Below, in pieces: positions 25,336 through 36,095 of a DNA stretch of 64,000 bases (its first letter is position 1; the number at the start of each line of letters is the position of its first letter). The DNA lies in assembly GCF_900090325.1 (NCBI RefSeq), contig NZ_FMHW01000002.1, forward strand, positions 4,651,001 through 4,715,000, written 5' to 3'. The position numbers and the translations under genes were made by a program. The notes under the pieces were generated by a model, which worked only from the letters and a program-made list of their open reading frames with translations, was not told the origin of the DNA and ran no database searches. The DNA is from Micromonospora pallida (GTDB lineage Bacteria; Actinomycetota; Actinomycetes; Mycobacteriales; Micromonosporaceae).

Positions 25336-26129
25336 GCACCGCCGGCACCCTCACCAGCCCGGCACCCGTGGGCGAACGGTCCACGGCGGCCGACCGCCGT
25401 CCCTCGCTGTTCCAGCTCACCGGAGTCGAGCTGCGCAAGCTCGCCGATACCCGGGCCGGGTTGTGGCTGCTGATCGTGATCGGCCTCGCCGCCGTCGCGA
25501 TCGTCACGGTGCAGTTGTTCGTGGCCCCCGCCGAGCAGCAGACGTTCCGGCCCTTCTTCGAGTCGACGCTGCTGCCGGTCGGGATCCTGCTGCCCATCCT
25601 CGGCATCCTGTCGGTGACCTCAGAGTGGTCGCAACGGACCGCGCTCACCACGTTCGCCCTGGTCCCGGCACGGCACCGGGTGGTGTTCGCGAAGCTGGCG
25701 GCGGTGGTGGTCGCGGCGCTGCTGTCGGTCGTGGCCAGCCTCGCCGTGGCCGCCGTCGGCACGCTGATCGCCGACCTCACCGGGGGTGCCGGCACCTGGT
25801 CGGTGCCGGGAGCGCTGCTCTGGCACGCCGCCGTCTTCCAGGTCGCGAACGTGCTGATCGGGATCGCCTTCGGTCTGCTGCTGGGAAACACCCCGCTGGC
25901 GATCGTCCTGTACTTCGTCCTGCCGACCGTCTGGTCGGTGCTCGGGGGACTGATCAAGGCCCTGCGGACACCGGCGGAGTGGCTGGACACGACGGTCACG
26001 ATGGGGCCGTTGATCTCCCCGGAGATGACCGGTGGGCAGTGGGCCCGGCTCGGCACGTCCCTGCTGCTGTGGCTGGTCGCGCCGCTGGTCGTCGGGCTGG
26101 TCCGGACGATGCGCCGCGAGGTGTCCTGA
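25332..26129 (+). CDS. ABC-2 type exporter permease
   Basis: 265 residues with six hydrophobic segments, including LWLLIVIGLAAVAIVTVQLF, VGILLPILGILSVTSEW, VVVAALLSVVASLAVAAVGTLI, VLIGIAFGLLLG, LAIVLYFVLPTVWSVLGGLI and LLLWLVAPLVVGLV. The TSEWSQRTALTTFALVPAR loop after helix 2 is typical of ABC-2 permeases. GTG start overlaps the ATPase stop. Function follows the ATPase; the substrate is unknown. Confidence 0.9.
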   Translation: MSTAGTLTSPAPVGERSTAADRRPSLFQLTGVELRKLADTRAGLWLLIVIGLAAVAIVTVQLFVAPAEQQTFRPFFESTLLPVGILLPILGILSVTSEWSQRTALTTFALVPARHRVVFAKLAAVVVAALLSVVASLAVAAVGTLIADLTGGAGTWSVPGALLWHAAVFQVANVLIGIAFGLLLGNTPLAIVLYFVLPTVWSVLGGLIKALRTPAEWLDTTVTMGPLISPEMTGGQWARLGTSLLLWLVAPLVVGLVRTMRREVS

Positions 26130-26131
26130 CC

Positions 26132-26842
26132 GTGCCGGGCGACACCGTACCGGCGCACCCCGACCCGGGTGCGCCGGTCGTGGTCAGCGGGGGCGCGGGT
26201 GAGCTGGCCCTCCTCTGGGGCGGGTTTCCGCTGCTCGGCGCGGGGGCCGGCTGGCTGCTGGCGACCGTCGTGGACCGGCTCGCCGGGTGGTCCTGGGTCC
26301 CGGCCCGGCGCCTGTTCGAACTGGTCGCCTCGCTGCCCGAGCCGCAGGTCACCGTCGGGGCGGTGGTGGTGGGTGCCCTCGCCGGGCTGGCGCTCGCCGG
26401 GGTCGGGACGTGGGAACGGCTCGTCGTCGCCGTCGCCCCCGACCGGGTGACCCTGCGCCACCGGGACGAGAAGCAGGAGCTGAGCCGGGCAGAGGTCCGC
26501 GCGGTGTTCCTGGACGGCCGGCAGCTCGTCCTGCTCGGACCGGTCGACGAGGAACTGTTCCGGGAGTCGTGCGACCTGGGCGACCGGCGGTTGCGGGCGG
26601 CGTTCCTCGCTCACGGCTACCGGTGGCTGGCCGAGGACCCGTATCGGGGCATGTTCCGGCGCTGGGTGCCCGGCCTGCCCGACCTTCCGCCGGGGGCGGA
26701 CGCGCTGCTCCGGGCCCGGCAGGACGCGCTGAAGCACGACCGGCGCGACGACGCCCGGGAGCTGCGCCGGGAACTGGCCGCCCTCGGCCTGGTCGTCCGG
26801 GACGAGTCGAAGCGGCAGTACTTCCGGCTGGTCCGTCGCTGA
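26132..26842 (+). CDS. YqeB-like membrane protein
   Basis: 236 residues with two N-terminal helices (LALLWGGFPLLGAGAGWLLA and TVGAVVVGALAGLALAGV) and a soluble C-terminal half with LSRAEVRAVFLDGRQLVLL (PH-like strands) and a charged helical DALKHDRRDDARELRREL. This pattern matches the family annotated YqeB in actinobacteria, whose function is unknown. GTG 26132 starts 2 bases after the permease stop, so it belongs to the exporter operon. Confidence 0.75.
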   Translation: MPGDTVPAHPDPGAPVVVSGGAGELALLWGGFPLLGAGAGWLLATVVDRLAGWSWVPARRLFELVASLPEPQVTVGAVVVGALAGLALAGVGTWERLVVAVAPDRVTLRHRDEKQELSRAEVRAVFLDGRQLVLLGPVDEELFRESCDLGDRRLRAAFLAHGYRWLAEDPYRGMFRRWVPGLPDLPPGADALLRARQDALKHDRRDDARELRRELAALGLVVRDESKRQYFRLVRR

Positions 26843-26860
26843 CGGGCGTGGCGGGAGACC

Positions 26861-26887
26861 GGGGCGGCCCGTGGTCCGGGCCGCCCC
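26861..26887. terminator. bidirectional terminator hairpin
   Basis: A perfect 10-bp stem GGGGCGGCCC/GGGCCGCCCC with a 7-base loop lies between the convergent yqeB-like and metallophosphoesterase genes. Confidence 0.75.
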
Positions 26888-26901
26888 TGCGCGAAACGGG
26901 A

Positions 26902-28788
26902 TCAGGCGAGGGGGAACTCGTCGAAGAGCACCACCGCCGAGTTGGGCTGACGGGTGTCGAAGCGGTACGAGCGCACCACCCCGGCCGCCGAGTCCAGCAG
27001 CGAGAAGACGGTGATGTCGTTACTGGACACGTAGGGCAGGGCCTTGCCGGCGGCGTCGGTCAGCGGCGCGATGGTCGGCACCACCGGGGTCAGGCCACCC
27101 GGGTCGCCCTGCCGGATGTGGTCGGGGTTCTCCGGCAGGTTGCGGGACGCCCCGCTGGACGCGTCGTACGCGCCGTAGCTGTTGCCGACGTTCGACGTCT
27201 CCAGCCAGTTCACCCCGTCGGCGTTGCGGAACCGGTTCCACAGGTGCGAGTGACCGTTGTGGACCAGGTTCACCCCGCCCGCCGAGAAGAGCGGCTCCAG
27301 GTCGCGCAGGATGTGGTCGTCGGCGAGCGGGTAGCGGTAGCTCACCCCGGTCACCGCGCCGGTCGCCGGGTCACGGGTGATCGTCTGTACCGGGTCGGTG
27401 AACGGCGGCGCGGAGTTGTCGCCCAGGCCGTGGCCGGGGTGGTGGTACATCACCACCCGGTACTTCGCCTGGCGGGCCGTGCTGGAGGCCAGTTCCCGCT
27501 CCAGCCAGCGGTACTGCCGCGAGCCCTTCCGCACCGGCTCGAAGATGAACTGCCCGTAGCCCCACTTCGACTCGTCGGCGAGGTCGGCCGGGGCCTCGGA
27601 GAACTTGCCCCGGGTGTTGGCCGCCCCGGAACGCCAGATCTGGGTGGCGAAGAGGGTGATCAGGTGCACGTCGCCGATGGTCCGGGACCACCAGCGCGGT
27701 CCGCCCTCGGCGCTGCGCGGGTACGGGAACATCTCCTCGTACGTGGTGACGTCCCAGGACTGCTGGGCCAGCCAGGTCTGCTCGTCGATGCCGGCCGGCC
27801 GGGTCTCCTGCCAGCGGCGGCGGGCCACCTCGATCGGCTGCGGGTCGTTGAACTGGCTGTCCAGGCCGGCCGTGTCGGACCAGCGGCCCATCACCTCGTG
27901 GTTGCCGATCGCCGGGTAGATCGGCGAGTGCTGGATCAGCGGCGCGCCCCGGTAGGTGCGCCCGGCGATCGTCCGCTCGGCCCGCCCGGTCAGCCCGGCG
28001 AAGAACGCCAGGCCGGTGGTGCTGTCGAACCACTCACTGGCGCGGTCCGGCACGTTGACCAGGTCCCCGGCGACGAGGACGCCGTCGAGGCGTACCCCGG
28101 CGGTCTCGGCGACCTTCTCCAGGTTGGCCGGGGTCATCGTCTTGAGCTGGTGGTCGCTGGTGAGCAGCAGGCGGACCGGCTTGCGCCGGGGCACCGCCGG
28201 GGCCAGGGAGTAGGCGGCGGTCACCGTGGCCCGACCCAGGTGGTCGACGGAGACCACCCGGTACGGCGTACGCTCGCCGGCCCGCAGGCCGGTCACCCGG
28301 GCCAGGTGCCGGTACACCGGCCGGTCCAGCACCGCGCTGTACTTGCGGTCGGGGACCGCCGAGGAGGCGTCCTCCCGGGTACGGCTCAGCCGGGTGGTCT
28401 CGGCGACGACCCGACGCCAGCCGGAGCCGGCGGCCCTGCTGCCGGTGGCCGCATCGAGGACGGACTGGTCGTCGAGGGCGGCGACCGCCGAGCCGACCAG
28501 CACCACCTGGGTGGTGCCGTGCTCCTCGGTGTGCCAGACGACGTGGACGCCGCTCGACTGCGGGTCGAGCAGGTAGGGCTCGCAGAGCAGCGGCCGGCCG
28601 CCGAGGCGGGGAGCGGGCGCGTCGTCCGACCCGGCGGCACCGGGCGCGGCGGCGGCCGGGACGGCGACACCGGCGGCACCGACGACCCCGGCGGCCACGG
28701 CAGCGCCGCCGGCGAGGGTGAGGACGTTACGGCGGGTGAGGCTTGTGGAGTCGTCGACGGGGGCGTCGCCAACGTGCTTCTCGGTCAT
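26902..28788 (-). CDS. Tat-exported metallophosphoesterase
   Basis: 628 residues with a twin-arginine signal (SLTRRNVLTLAGGAAVAAGV) and an Ala-rich cleavage region. An N-terminal fibronectin-like or purple-acid-phosphatase-like domain precedes the calcineurin-type core: LLLTSDHQ, VLVAGDLVN, AIGNHEVMG, VMYHHPGHG and LVHNGHSHLW are the five metal-binding blocks. LLTSDHQ replaces the usual DxH with SDHQ, so the first metal ligands are partly changed. It probably hydrolyses phosphate mono- or diesters outside the cell. ATG 28788 has GAGGTG upstream; the frame to 28923 is too long. It is divergent from the secreted endonuclease at 28956. Confidence 0.88.
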   Translation of the reverse strand: MTEKHVGDAPVDDSTSLTRRNVLTLAGGAAVAAGVVGAAGVAVPAAAAPGAAGSDDAPAPRLGGRPLLCEPYLLDPQSSGVHVVWHTEEHGTTQVVLVGSAVAALDDQSVLDAATGSRAAGSGWRRVVAETTRLSRTREDASSAVPDRKYSAVLDRPVYRHLARVTGLRAGERTPYRVVSVDHLGRATVTAAYSLAPAVPRRKPVRLLLTSDHQLKTMTPANLEKVAETAGVRLDGVLVAGDLVNVPDRASEWFDSTTGLAFFAGLTGRAERTIAGRTYRGAPLIQHSPIYPAIGNHEVMGRWSDTAGLDSQFNDPQPIEVARRRWQETRPAGIDEQTWLAQQSWDVTTYEEMFPYPRSAEGGPRWWSRTIGDVHLITLFATQIWRSGAANTRGKFSEAPADLADESKWGYGQFIFEPVRKGSRQYRWLERELASSTARQAKYRVVMYHHPGHGLGDNSAPPFTDPVQTITRDPATGAVTGVSYRYPLADDHILRDLEPLFSAGGVNLVHNGHSHLWNRFRNADGVNWLETSNVGNSYGAYDASSGASRNLPENPDHIRQGDPGGLTPVVPTIAPLTDAAGKALPYVSSNDITVFSLLDSAAGVVRSYRFDTRQPNSAVVLFDEFPLA

Positions 28789-28842
28789 GACCTGCACCTC
28801 AGCAGGGAGCGCTGACGGCCAGTCCCCGCGCAGGTGAACAGC

Positions 28843-28870
28843 ACCGCGCGGCGCGGTTAACCCGCGCGGT
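28843..28870. promoter_or_regulatory. inverted repeat in a divergent promoter region
   Basis: ACCGCGCGG and CCGCGCGGT, a perfect 9-bp inverted repeat with a 10-base spacer containing GGTTAA, lies in the 167-bp region between the metallophosphoesterase and endonuclease genes. It may be an operator or a leader hairpin. Confidence 0.35.
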
Positions 28871-28955
28871 CGGCACCTGACGTCCGGTATCCGGCATGGA
28901 ATGTTGCCCCGTGGATCTCCCACTGTTCATGTCGATGCCGATAGCATCGCTGGGT

Positions 28956-30143
28956 ATGAATATTAGGAGCATGGTCCGCTCGCGGACCGGGCGGATGGTC
29001 GCCGCCGTCGCACTGGCCGTCGGGGTGGCGGTGCCCGTCGTGGTGACGTCGGCCTCGGCCGCGACCCCCCTCACCGTGGCCCAGGCGCTCGCCGCCCAGG
29101 ACGGCCGCACGGCGACCGTGACCGGGTACGTCATCGGCCAGCCCACGTCCACCACGACGGTTCTCCGGTCGGGCTTCACCGCCGACACCGCGATCGCCAT
29201 CGCCGACTCGGCCAGTGAGACCAGCACGGGCCGGATGCTCTACGTCCAGGTCACCGCCGCGTACCGGAGCACGTTCGGGCTGCTCACCAATCCCAGTCTG
29301 CGCGGAAAACTGGTCACCACGACCGGCACGCTGACCGCGTACTTCGCCCACGGCGGGCTGAAGGACCCGACCGCGATGAGCCTCGCCGGCAGCACACCAC
29401 CGCCGACGTCGTCACCGACACCGAGCCCGACGACGACCACCCCGGGTGGCGGCTACGACGACACGTACTACGCCACCGCGATCGGCAAGACCGGCAGCGC
29501 CCTGCGCAGCTCGCTGCACTCGATCATCAAGGTGCAGACGAAGATCTCCTACGACCAGGTGTGGGAAGCGCTCAAGGACACCGACCAGGACCCGGCGAAC
29601 GCGAACAACGTCATCCTGCTCTACTCCGGACGCTCGCAGAGCAAGAGCACCAACGGCGGCGGGGTCAACGACTGGAACCGCGAGCACGTCTGGGCCAAGT
29701 CGCACGGCGACTTCGGCACCTCGACCGGGCCGGGCACCGACGTGCACCACCTGCGCCCGGAGGACGTCTCGGTGAACTCGACCCGGGGCAACAAGGACTT
29801 CGACAACGGCGGCAGCCCGGTCAGCGAGGCCCCCGGCAGCTACACCGACGCCGACTCGTTCGAGCCGCGCAGCGCGGTCAAGGGTGACGTCGCGCGGATG
29901 ATCATGTACATGGCCATCCGGTACGAGGGCACCGACGGCTGGCCGAACCTGGAGCTGAACAACTCGGTCAACAACGGCAGCGCGCCGTACCACGGGAAGA
30001 TGTCGGTGCTGCTCCAGTGGCACCAGGCCGACCCGCCGGACGCCTTCGAGAAGCGCCGCAACCAGCGGATCTACGAGCGCTGGCAGGGCAACCGCAACCC
30101 GTTCATCGACCACCCGGAGTGGGCCGCCTCGATCTGGAGCTGA
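28956..30143 (+). CDS. secreted endonuclease I family nuclease with OB-fold domain
   Basis: 395 residues. A Sec signal peptide (VAAVALAVGVAVPVVVTSASA) is followed by an OB-fold of the YhcR/DUF6359 type (TVTGYVIGQPTSTTT), a Thr/Pro/Ser linker (PPPTSSPTPSPTTTTPGGG), then an endonuclease I domain (PF04231) with NDWNREHVWAKSHG, GTDVHHLRPED and NSTRGNKDF. The His and Asn of these blocks form the beta-beta-alpha-metal active site. It should cut DNA, and possibly RNA, nonspecifically outside the cell, for nutrient scavenging. ATG 28956 starts MNIRSMVRSRTG; the longer frame to 28896 is unlikely. A strong hairpin follows. Confidence 0.92.
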   Translation: MNIRSMVRSRTGRMVAAVALAVGVAVPVVVTSASAATPLTVAQALAAQDGRTATVTGYVIGQPTSTTTVLRSGFTADTAIAIADSASETSTGRMLYVQVTAAYRSTFGLLTNPSLRGKLVTTTGTLTAYFAHGGLKDPTAMSLAGSTPPPTSSPTPSPTTTTPGGGYDDTYYATAIGKTGSALRSSLHSIIKVQTKISYDQVWEALKDTDQDPANANNVILLYSGRSQSKSTNGGGVNDWNREHVWAKSHGDFGTSTGPGTDVHHLRPEDVSVNSTRGNKDFDNGGSPVSEAPGSYTDADSFEPRSAVKGDVARMIMYMAIRYEGTDGWPNLELNNSVNNGSAPYHGKMSVLLQWHQADPPDAFEKRRNQRIYERWQGNRNPFIDHPEWAASIWS

Positions 30144-30180
30144 CCCGGCGGCAACCACCACGGTCGGCCCCGCAGCACCC

Positions 30181-30216
30181 CACGGCCGGCCCCGGACGAC
30201 TCCGGGACCGGCCGTG
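30181..30216 (+). terminator. terminator after the endonuclease gene
   Basis: CACGGCCGGCCCCGGA pairs with TCCGGGACCGGCCGTG over 16 positions with one mismatch and a 4-base loop, 38 bases after the stop. Confidence 0.8.
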
Positions 30217-30230
30217 ACGCATCGACGCTC

Positions 30231-30259
30231 TTTACCAGGCTGAAATCGACTGTTATCTT
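30231..30259 (+). promoter_or_regulatory. predicted promoter of the isoamylase gene
   Basis: TTTACC (30231-30236) and TATCTT (30254-30259) with a 17-base spacer, directly upstream of a LacI-type operator. Confidence 0.55.
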
Positions 30260-30270
30260 TCCGGCAATCG

Positions 30271-30286
30271 CTGCAAGATTTTGCAG
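30271..30286. promoter_or_regulatory. LacI/MalR-type operator upstream of isoamylase
   Basis: CTGCAAGATTTTGCAG is a perfect palindrome with 6-base arms and a 4-base spacer, 11 bases downstream of the predicted -10. TTGCAG/CTGCAA half-sites are those of the Streptomyces MalR/Reg1 repressors at amylase genes (established knowledge). No matching regulator gene is adjacent, so control would be from elsewhere in the genome. Confidence 0.6.
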
Positions 30287-30309
30287 AACCCCGGACGTCG
30301 GAGATGGCC

Positions 30310-32648
<2,339 letters not shown>

Positions 32649-32727
32649 TCGCTCGTCGCAGGTGAACCGGGCGTCGAGCGGGGTAGGACAGCACCGGGAA
32701 ACCGCGACGAGGCGCAGAAGGAGTGGC

Positions 32728-33582
32728 ATGGCCACCAGCACGATTCCGGACATCACGCTCAACGACGGCAACACCATCCCGCAGCTCGGCTTCGGGGTGT
32801 TCCAGATCGAACCCCGGCACACCATCGAGGCGGTACGGGAGGCGCTACGGGTCGGCTACCGGCACATCGACACCGCCCAGATGTACGGCAACGAGTCCGA
32901 AGTCGGCCAGGCGATCCGGACGTCCGGGCTGGAACGGGAGGAGGTCTACGTCACCAGCAAGCTCAGCAACGCCTTCCACCGCCCGGACGACGCCCGGTCG
33001 GCGTTCCAGTCGACGCTCGACGAGCTGAAGGTCAACTACATCGACCTGTTCCTGATCCACTGGCCGCTGCCGACCCGCTACGACGGTGACTTCGTCTCCA
33101 CCTGGAAGGTGCTGGAGGAGTTCAAGGGCGACGGCCGGGCCCGCTCGATCGGCGTGTCCAACTTCCAGGTGCCGCACCTGGAGCGACTCGCCGCCGAGAC
33201 GGCGACCGTGCCGGCGGTGAACCAGATCGAGGTGCACCCGTACTTCGGCAACGAGCAGGTCCGCGCGTACGGGCGGGCACACGACATCGCCACCGAGGCA
33301 TGGTCGCCGATCGCCCAGGGGAAGGTGCTGACCGACCCGGTGATCACCGAGATCGCCGGGAAGCTGGGCCGCACCCCGGCCCAGGTGGTGCTCCGCTGGC
33401 ACATCCAGCGTGGCGACATCGTCTTCCCCAAGTCGGTGACGCCGGAGCGGATCGCGGAGAACACCGGCATCTTCGACTTCGGCCTGGACGACGAGGACAT
33501 GGCCCGGATCACCGGCCTCGACCGGGGCGAGTCCGGCCGCCAGGGTGCCCACCCCGACACCTTCGACTGGGTGCCGGCCTGA
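32728..33582 (+). CDS. aldo/keto reductase (2,5-diketogluconate reductase-like)
   Basis: 284 residues with the full AKR5-type pattern: LGFGVFQIEP, DTAQMYGNE (Asp, Tyr), VTSKLSN (Lys), FLIHWPLP (His), then VNQIEVHPYF, EAWSPIAQGK and FPKSVTPERI for NADPH. It reduces aldehydes or diketo-sugars in the cytosol. GAAGGAG 6 bases before ATG 32728 fixes the start. It follows the isoamylase by 79 bp and may be read from it, though a separate promoter is possible. A palindromic element closes the unit. Confidence 0.94.
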   Translation: MATSTIPDITLNDGNTIPQLGFGVFQIEPRHTIEAVREALRVGYRHIDTAQMYGNESEVGQAIRTSGLEREEVYVTSKLSNAFHRPDDARSAFQSTLDELKVNYIDLFLIHWPLPTRYDGDFVSTWKVLEEFKGDGRARSIGVSNFQVPHLERLAAETATVPAVNQIEVHPYFGNEQVRAYGRAHDIATEAWSPIAQGKVLTDPVITEIAGKLGRTPAQVVLRWHIQRGDIVFPKSVTPERIAENTGIFDFGLDDEDMARITGLDRGESGRQGAHPDTFDWVPA

Positions 33583-33593
33583 CGTCCCGCCGG

Positions 33594-33653
33594 GGTGGTA
33601 GCAGGGGTCCCCTGTTACCGCTTTCTGTCGTGCAGGGGTCCCCTGCTACCACC
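33594..33653. repeat. dispersed palindromic element, copy 3 (most complete)
   Basis: GGTGGTAGCAGGGGTCCCCT at the left and AGGGGTCCCCTGCTACCACC at the right are exact reverse complements, giving a symmetric ~60-bp element with TTACCGC in the middle. It is on the opposite strand relative to copies 1 and 2 and lies between convergent genes. Confidence 0.85.
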
Positions 33654-33697
33654 CCAGCCCGCCCCCGCGACCCGGGGCGGCGCCACGTCGTCCGTCG

Positions 33698-34600
33698 TCA
33701 GCGATCGGCGCAGATCGCGTACGACCGCAGGTCCCAGTTGCCGGCGAAGGCATCCTCCTCGTACGCCCCGGAGACGACGGACGTCGGCGCGGTCGCCGGG
33801 CCGCCGTTGGGGGTGAAGTCGTCCACCACCACCTCACCGAGCGCGCCGTTGACCTCGAAGCCCGTACCGGTCAACAGCTTGCCGTTCGGGCAGGTGGCGG
33901 TGACGCTACGGAAGTCGTCGGAGTTGCTGGGGCTGGTCACGGCGATCCGCACCAGGCCCGGCACGGGGTTCGCGCAGATGGCGTACGCCGTCGCCGTCCA
34001 GTTGCCGACGAAGGTGTCCGCCTCGTACGCCCCCACGGTCACCGCCGTCGGCGCGCTGACGGTGCCGCCGTTCGGGCGGAAGTCGTCCACCACGCCCTCA
34101 CCGGTCACCCCGGTCAACTCGAACCCGGCCCCGGTCAGCACCTTGCCGGTGGGGCAGGCGGCGGTGGCGCTGTGGAAGGAGTTCGAGTCGGTGCTGCTCA
34201 CCGCCGAGATCCGGACCAGCCCGGCCAGCGGGTTCGCGCAGACCGCGTACGCGGCGACCAGCCAGTTCGCCGTCGTCGCGTCGGCCTCGTACGCGCCGAC
34301 GGTGACGGCGGTGGGCGCGCTGGCCGGGCCACCGTTGGGGGCAAAGTCGTCCACCACCACCTCACCGGTCCCGCCGGTGATCTCGTAGCCGGTGCCGACC
34401 AGCACCTTGCCGACCGGGCAGGTGGCGGTGACGGTGCGGTAGTCGTCGGAGTTGGTGGGGCTGGCCGCGAAGATCCGCACCAGCCCCGGAACGGCGGCCG
34501 AGGCCGGGCTCGCCGGAGCGACCACCCCCGCGACGGCGACCCCGAGCACGAGGACGAGCCCTCGGGTTCCGAGGTGCCGGAACCCTGTCTGATCTGCCAT
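33698..34600 (-). CDS. secreted triple-repeat protein, paralog A
   Basis: 300 residues: a Sec signal (LVLVLGVAVAGVVAPASPASA) followed by three ~89-residue repeats. Each repeat has PGLVRI, a TxTCPxGK block, GEVVVDDFxPNGG, APTxVxVGAYEAD and ends NWxxxxYAxCA. Each has exactly two Cys, one in TCPxGK and one in YAxCA, which I expect to pair as one disulfide per repeat. I recognise no family. Three repeats suggest a closed three-fold beta structure such as a trefoil or a small propeller, with a binding role. It has AGGAG before ATG 34600 and is 147 bp downstream of paralog B on the same strand. Its leader holds a C9/G9 tract. Confidence 0.85.
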   Translation of the reverse strand: MADQTGFRHLGTRGLVLVLGVAVAGVVAPASPASAAVPGLVRIFAASPTNSDDYRTVTATCPVGKVLVGTGYEITGGTGEVVVDDFAPNGGPASAPTAVTVGAYEADATTANWLVAAYAVCANPLAGLVRISAVSSTDSNSFHSATAACPTGKVLTGAGFELTGVTGEGVVDDFRPNGGTVSAPTAVTVGAYEADTFVGNWTATAYAICANPVPGLVRIAVTSPSNSDDFRSVTATCPNGKLLTGTGFEVNGALGEVVVDDFTPNGGPATAPTSVVSGAYEEDAFAGNWDLRSYAICADR

Positions 34601-34647
34601 GTGTTGCTCCTGTTCCGCTTCCCCGCTCGTCGCGTGTCGCGTGGAAC

Positions 34648-34656
34648 GGGGGGGGG
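34648..34656. repeat. 9-base G tract in the leader of paralog A
   Basis: Nine consecutive G (nine C on the transcribed gene's strand) about 48 bases upstream of the ATG at 34600. It is the longest homopolymer I noticed in the window. Length changes could shift promoter or leader spacing. Confidence 0.7.
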
Positions 34657-34747
34657 TTGTGGCTGTGGCACATCTACGTTGGGTGATCAGCCGACCAGGC
34701 ATCAGCGGGCATCTGACCACGACAAGTAACTGACAGGAGGTGCGGCG

Positions 34748-35650
34748 TCACATCGTCGCGCAGATGGCGTGCGACCGGAGGTACCAGTCGGTGCCCAAGG
34801 GATCCTCCTCGTACGCGCCGACGATGACGACGGTCGGCCCGGTGGCCGGGCCGCCGTTGGGGGTGAAGTCGTCCATCACCACGGAGCCGAACGCATTCCT
34901 CAACTCGAAGCCGCCGCCGACCAGCACCTTGCCGATTGGGCAGACGCCCGCGACGGTGCGGTAGTCGTCGGAGCTGACGGTGCTGGTCACGGTAGCCTGC
35001 ACCAGACCCGGGAGTGGGTTCGCGCAGATGGCGTACGCGGTCAACGACCAGGGGCCGGTGAAGGGATCCGCTTCGTACGCCTGCACGTCGACGCGGGTCG
35101 GTGCGGTGACGGAAGTGCCGTTGGGGCGCACGTCGTCCACCACGGCATTACCGATCGCCTCCTGCAGCTCGAACCCGGAGCCGGTCAGCACCTTGCCCGT
35201 GGGACAGGAGGCGGTGACCTCATGGACATCGAACGAGTCGTACGTAGAGGACGTTGCGACCCGTACCAGCCCGGCCACCGGGTCGGCGCAGACCGCGAAG
35301 GCCTGGACCATCCAGGCGTCGGGGTATTCGTCGACCTCGTACGCGCCCACGGTCACTGCGGTCGGTGCGGTGGTGGGACCGCCGTTGGGACGGAAGTCGT
35401 CCACCGTCACCTCACCGGACGCGCCGACGATCTCGTACCCCCCGCTCAGAAGCACTTTGCCCACCGGGCAGACGGCGGTGACGCTCTGGAAGTTGTTGGA
35501 GGTCAAGGTGCTGGTCGCGGAGATCCGCATCAGGCCGGGGACGGCGGCCGAGGCCGGACTCGCGGGAGCGACCACACCCACGAAGGCACCGGCGAGCACG
35601 AAGACGAGCGCTGGGGCTCCCAAGCGCCGGAAGCGTGTCTGATCTGACAT
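34748..35650 (-). CDS. secreted triple-repeat protein, paralog B
   Basis: Same length (300 residues), signal type and three-repeat layout as paralog A, with clearly diverged sequence (repeat motifs VTAVCPVGKVLLSGGYEI, EVTASCPTGKVLTGSGFEL and VAGVCPIGKVLVGGGFEL). The repeats within A and B differ more than equivalent repeats between A and B, so triplication preceded the gene duplication. N terminus MSDQTRFRRLGAPAL parallels MADQTGFRHLGTRGL of A. Cys spacing is conserved in all three repeats. Function unknown; a cell-surface or secreted binding role is inferred. Confidence 0.85.
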   Translation of the reverse strand: MSDQTRFRRLGAPALVFVLAGAFVGVVAPASPASAAVPGLMRISATSTLTSNNFQSVTAVCPVGKVLLSGGYEIVGASGEVTVDDFRPNGGPTTAPTAVTVGAYEVDEYPDAWMVQAFAVCADPVAGLVRVATSSTYDSFDVHEVTASCPTGKVLTGSGFELQEAIGNAVVDDVRPNGTSVTAPTRVDVQAYEADPFTGPWSLTAYAICANPLPGLVQATVTSTVSSDDYRTVAGVCPIGKVLVGGGFELRNAFGSVVMDDFTPNGGPATGPTVVIVGAYEEDPLGTDWYLRSHAICATM

Positions 35651-36095
35651 CCTTGCTCCTTCTCGTCAGCCCGGTCGCGGCACCACGTGCCCCGGAACCG
35701 GGCTCGATGGCTGACCCGATTACCGCGAGCAGTCGGACGACCCGACGTCATTCGAGCAATGACCACGCCAGACGATCGACCGCTCCACCTGTCCGACACG
35801 ACGCGCATGTCGCACCGCCGGCCCGAAAGCCGGAACGCTGGGTGGTCGCCCCCGCCCCGGGGATGGTGAACTGGTAGCGACCACCGTGGTCATGGTCGCT
35901 CCCACGACGTTCGTGCCCGTCAATCCGGGGACACCCGACGTTGACGACACCGTGTCGGCCGGTTAGGGAGGTCTGGGCCCGCCCCGTTCGGCAACGGCGG
36001 GCAGCCACCAGGCCGACCGGGCGGCTGGGGGATCCGTAACAGTAACGTAGGGTGCCGCTAGCTTCACTGCTGATCGAGTTAACTGGAGAGTCTCG
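35651..36095. other. intergenic region of 445 bp
   Basis: Between the divergent paralog B and the 36096 gene. No repeat or RNA is evident. The right end has GTAACAGTAACGTAGGGT (~36037-36054), with direct TAAC repeats that could be part of the promoter of the lower-GC gene. Small ORFs here show no coding bias. Confidence 0.4.
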
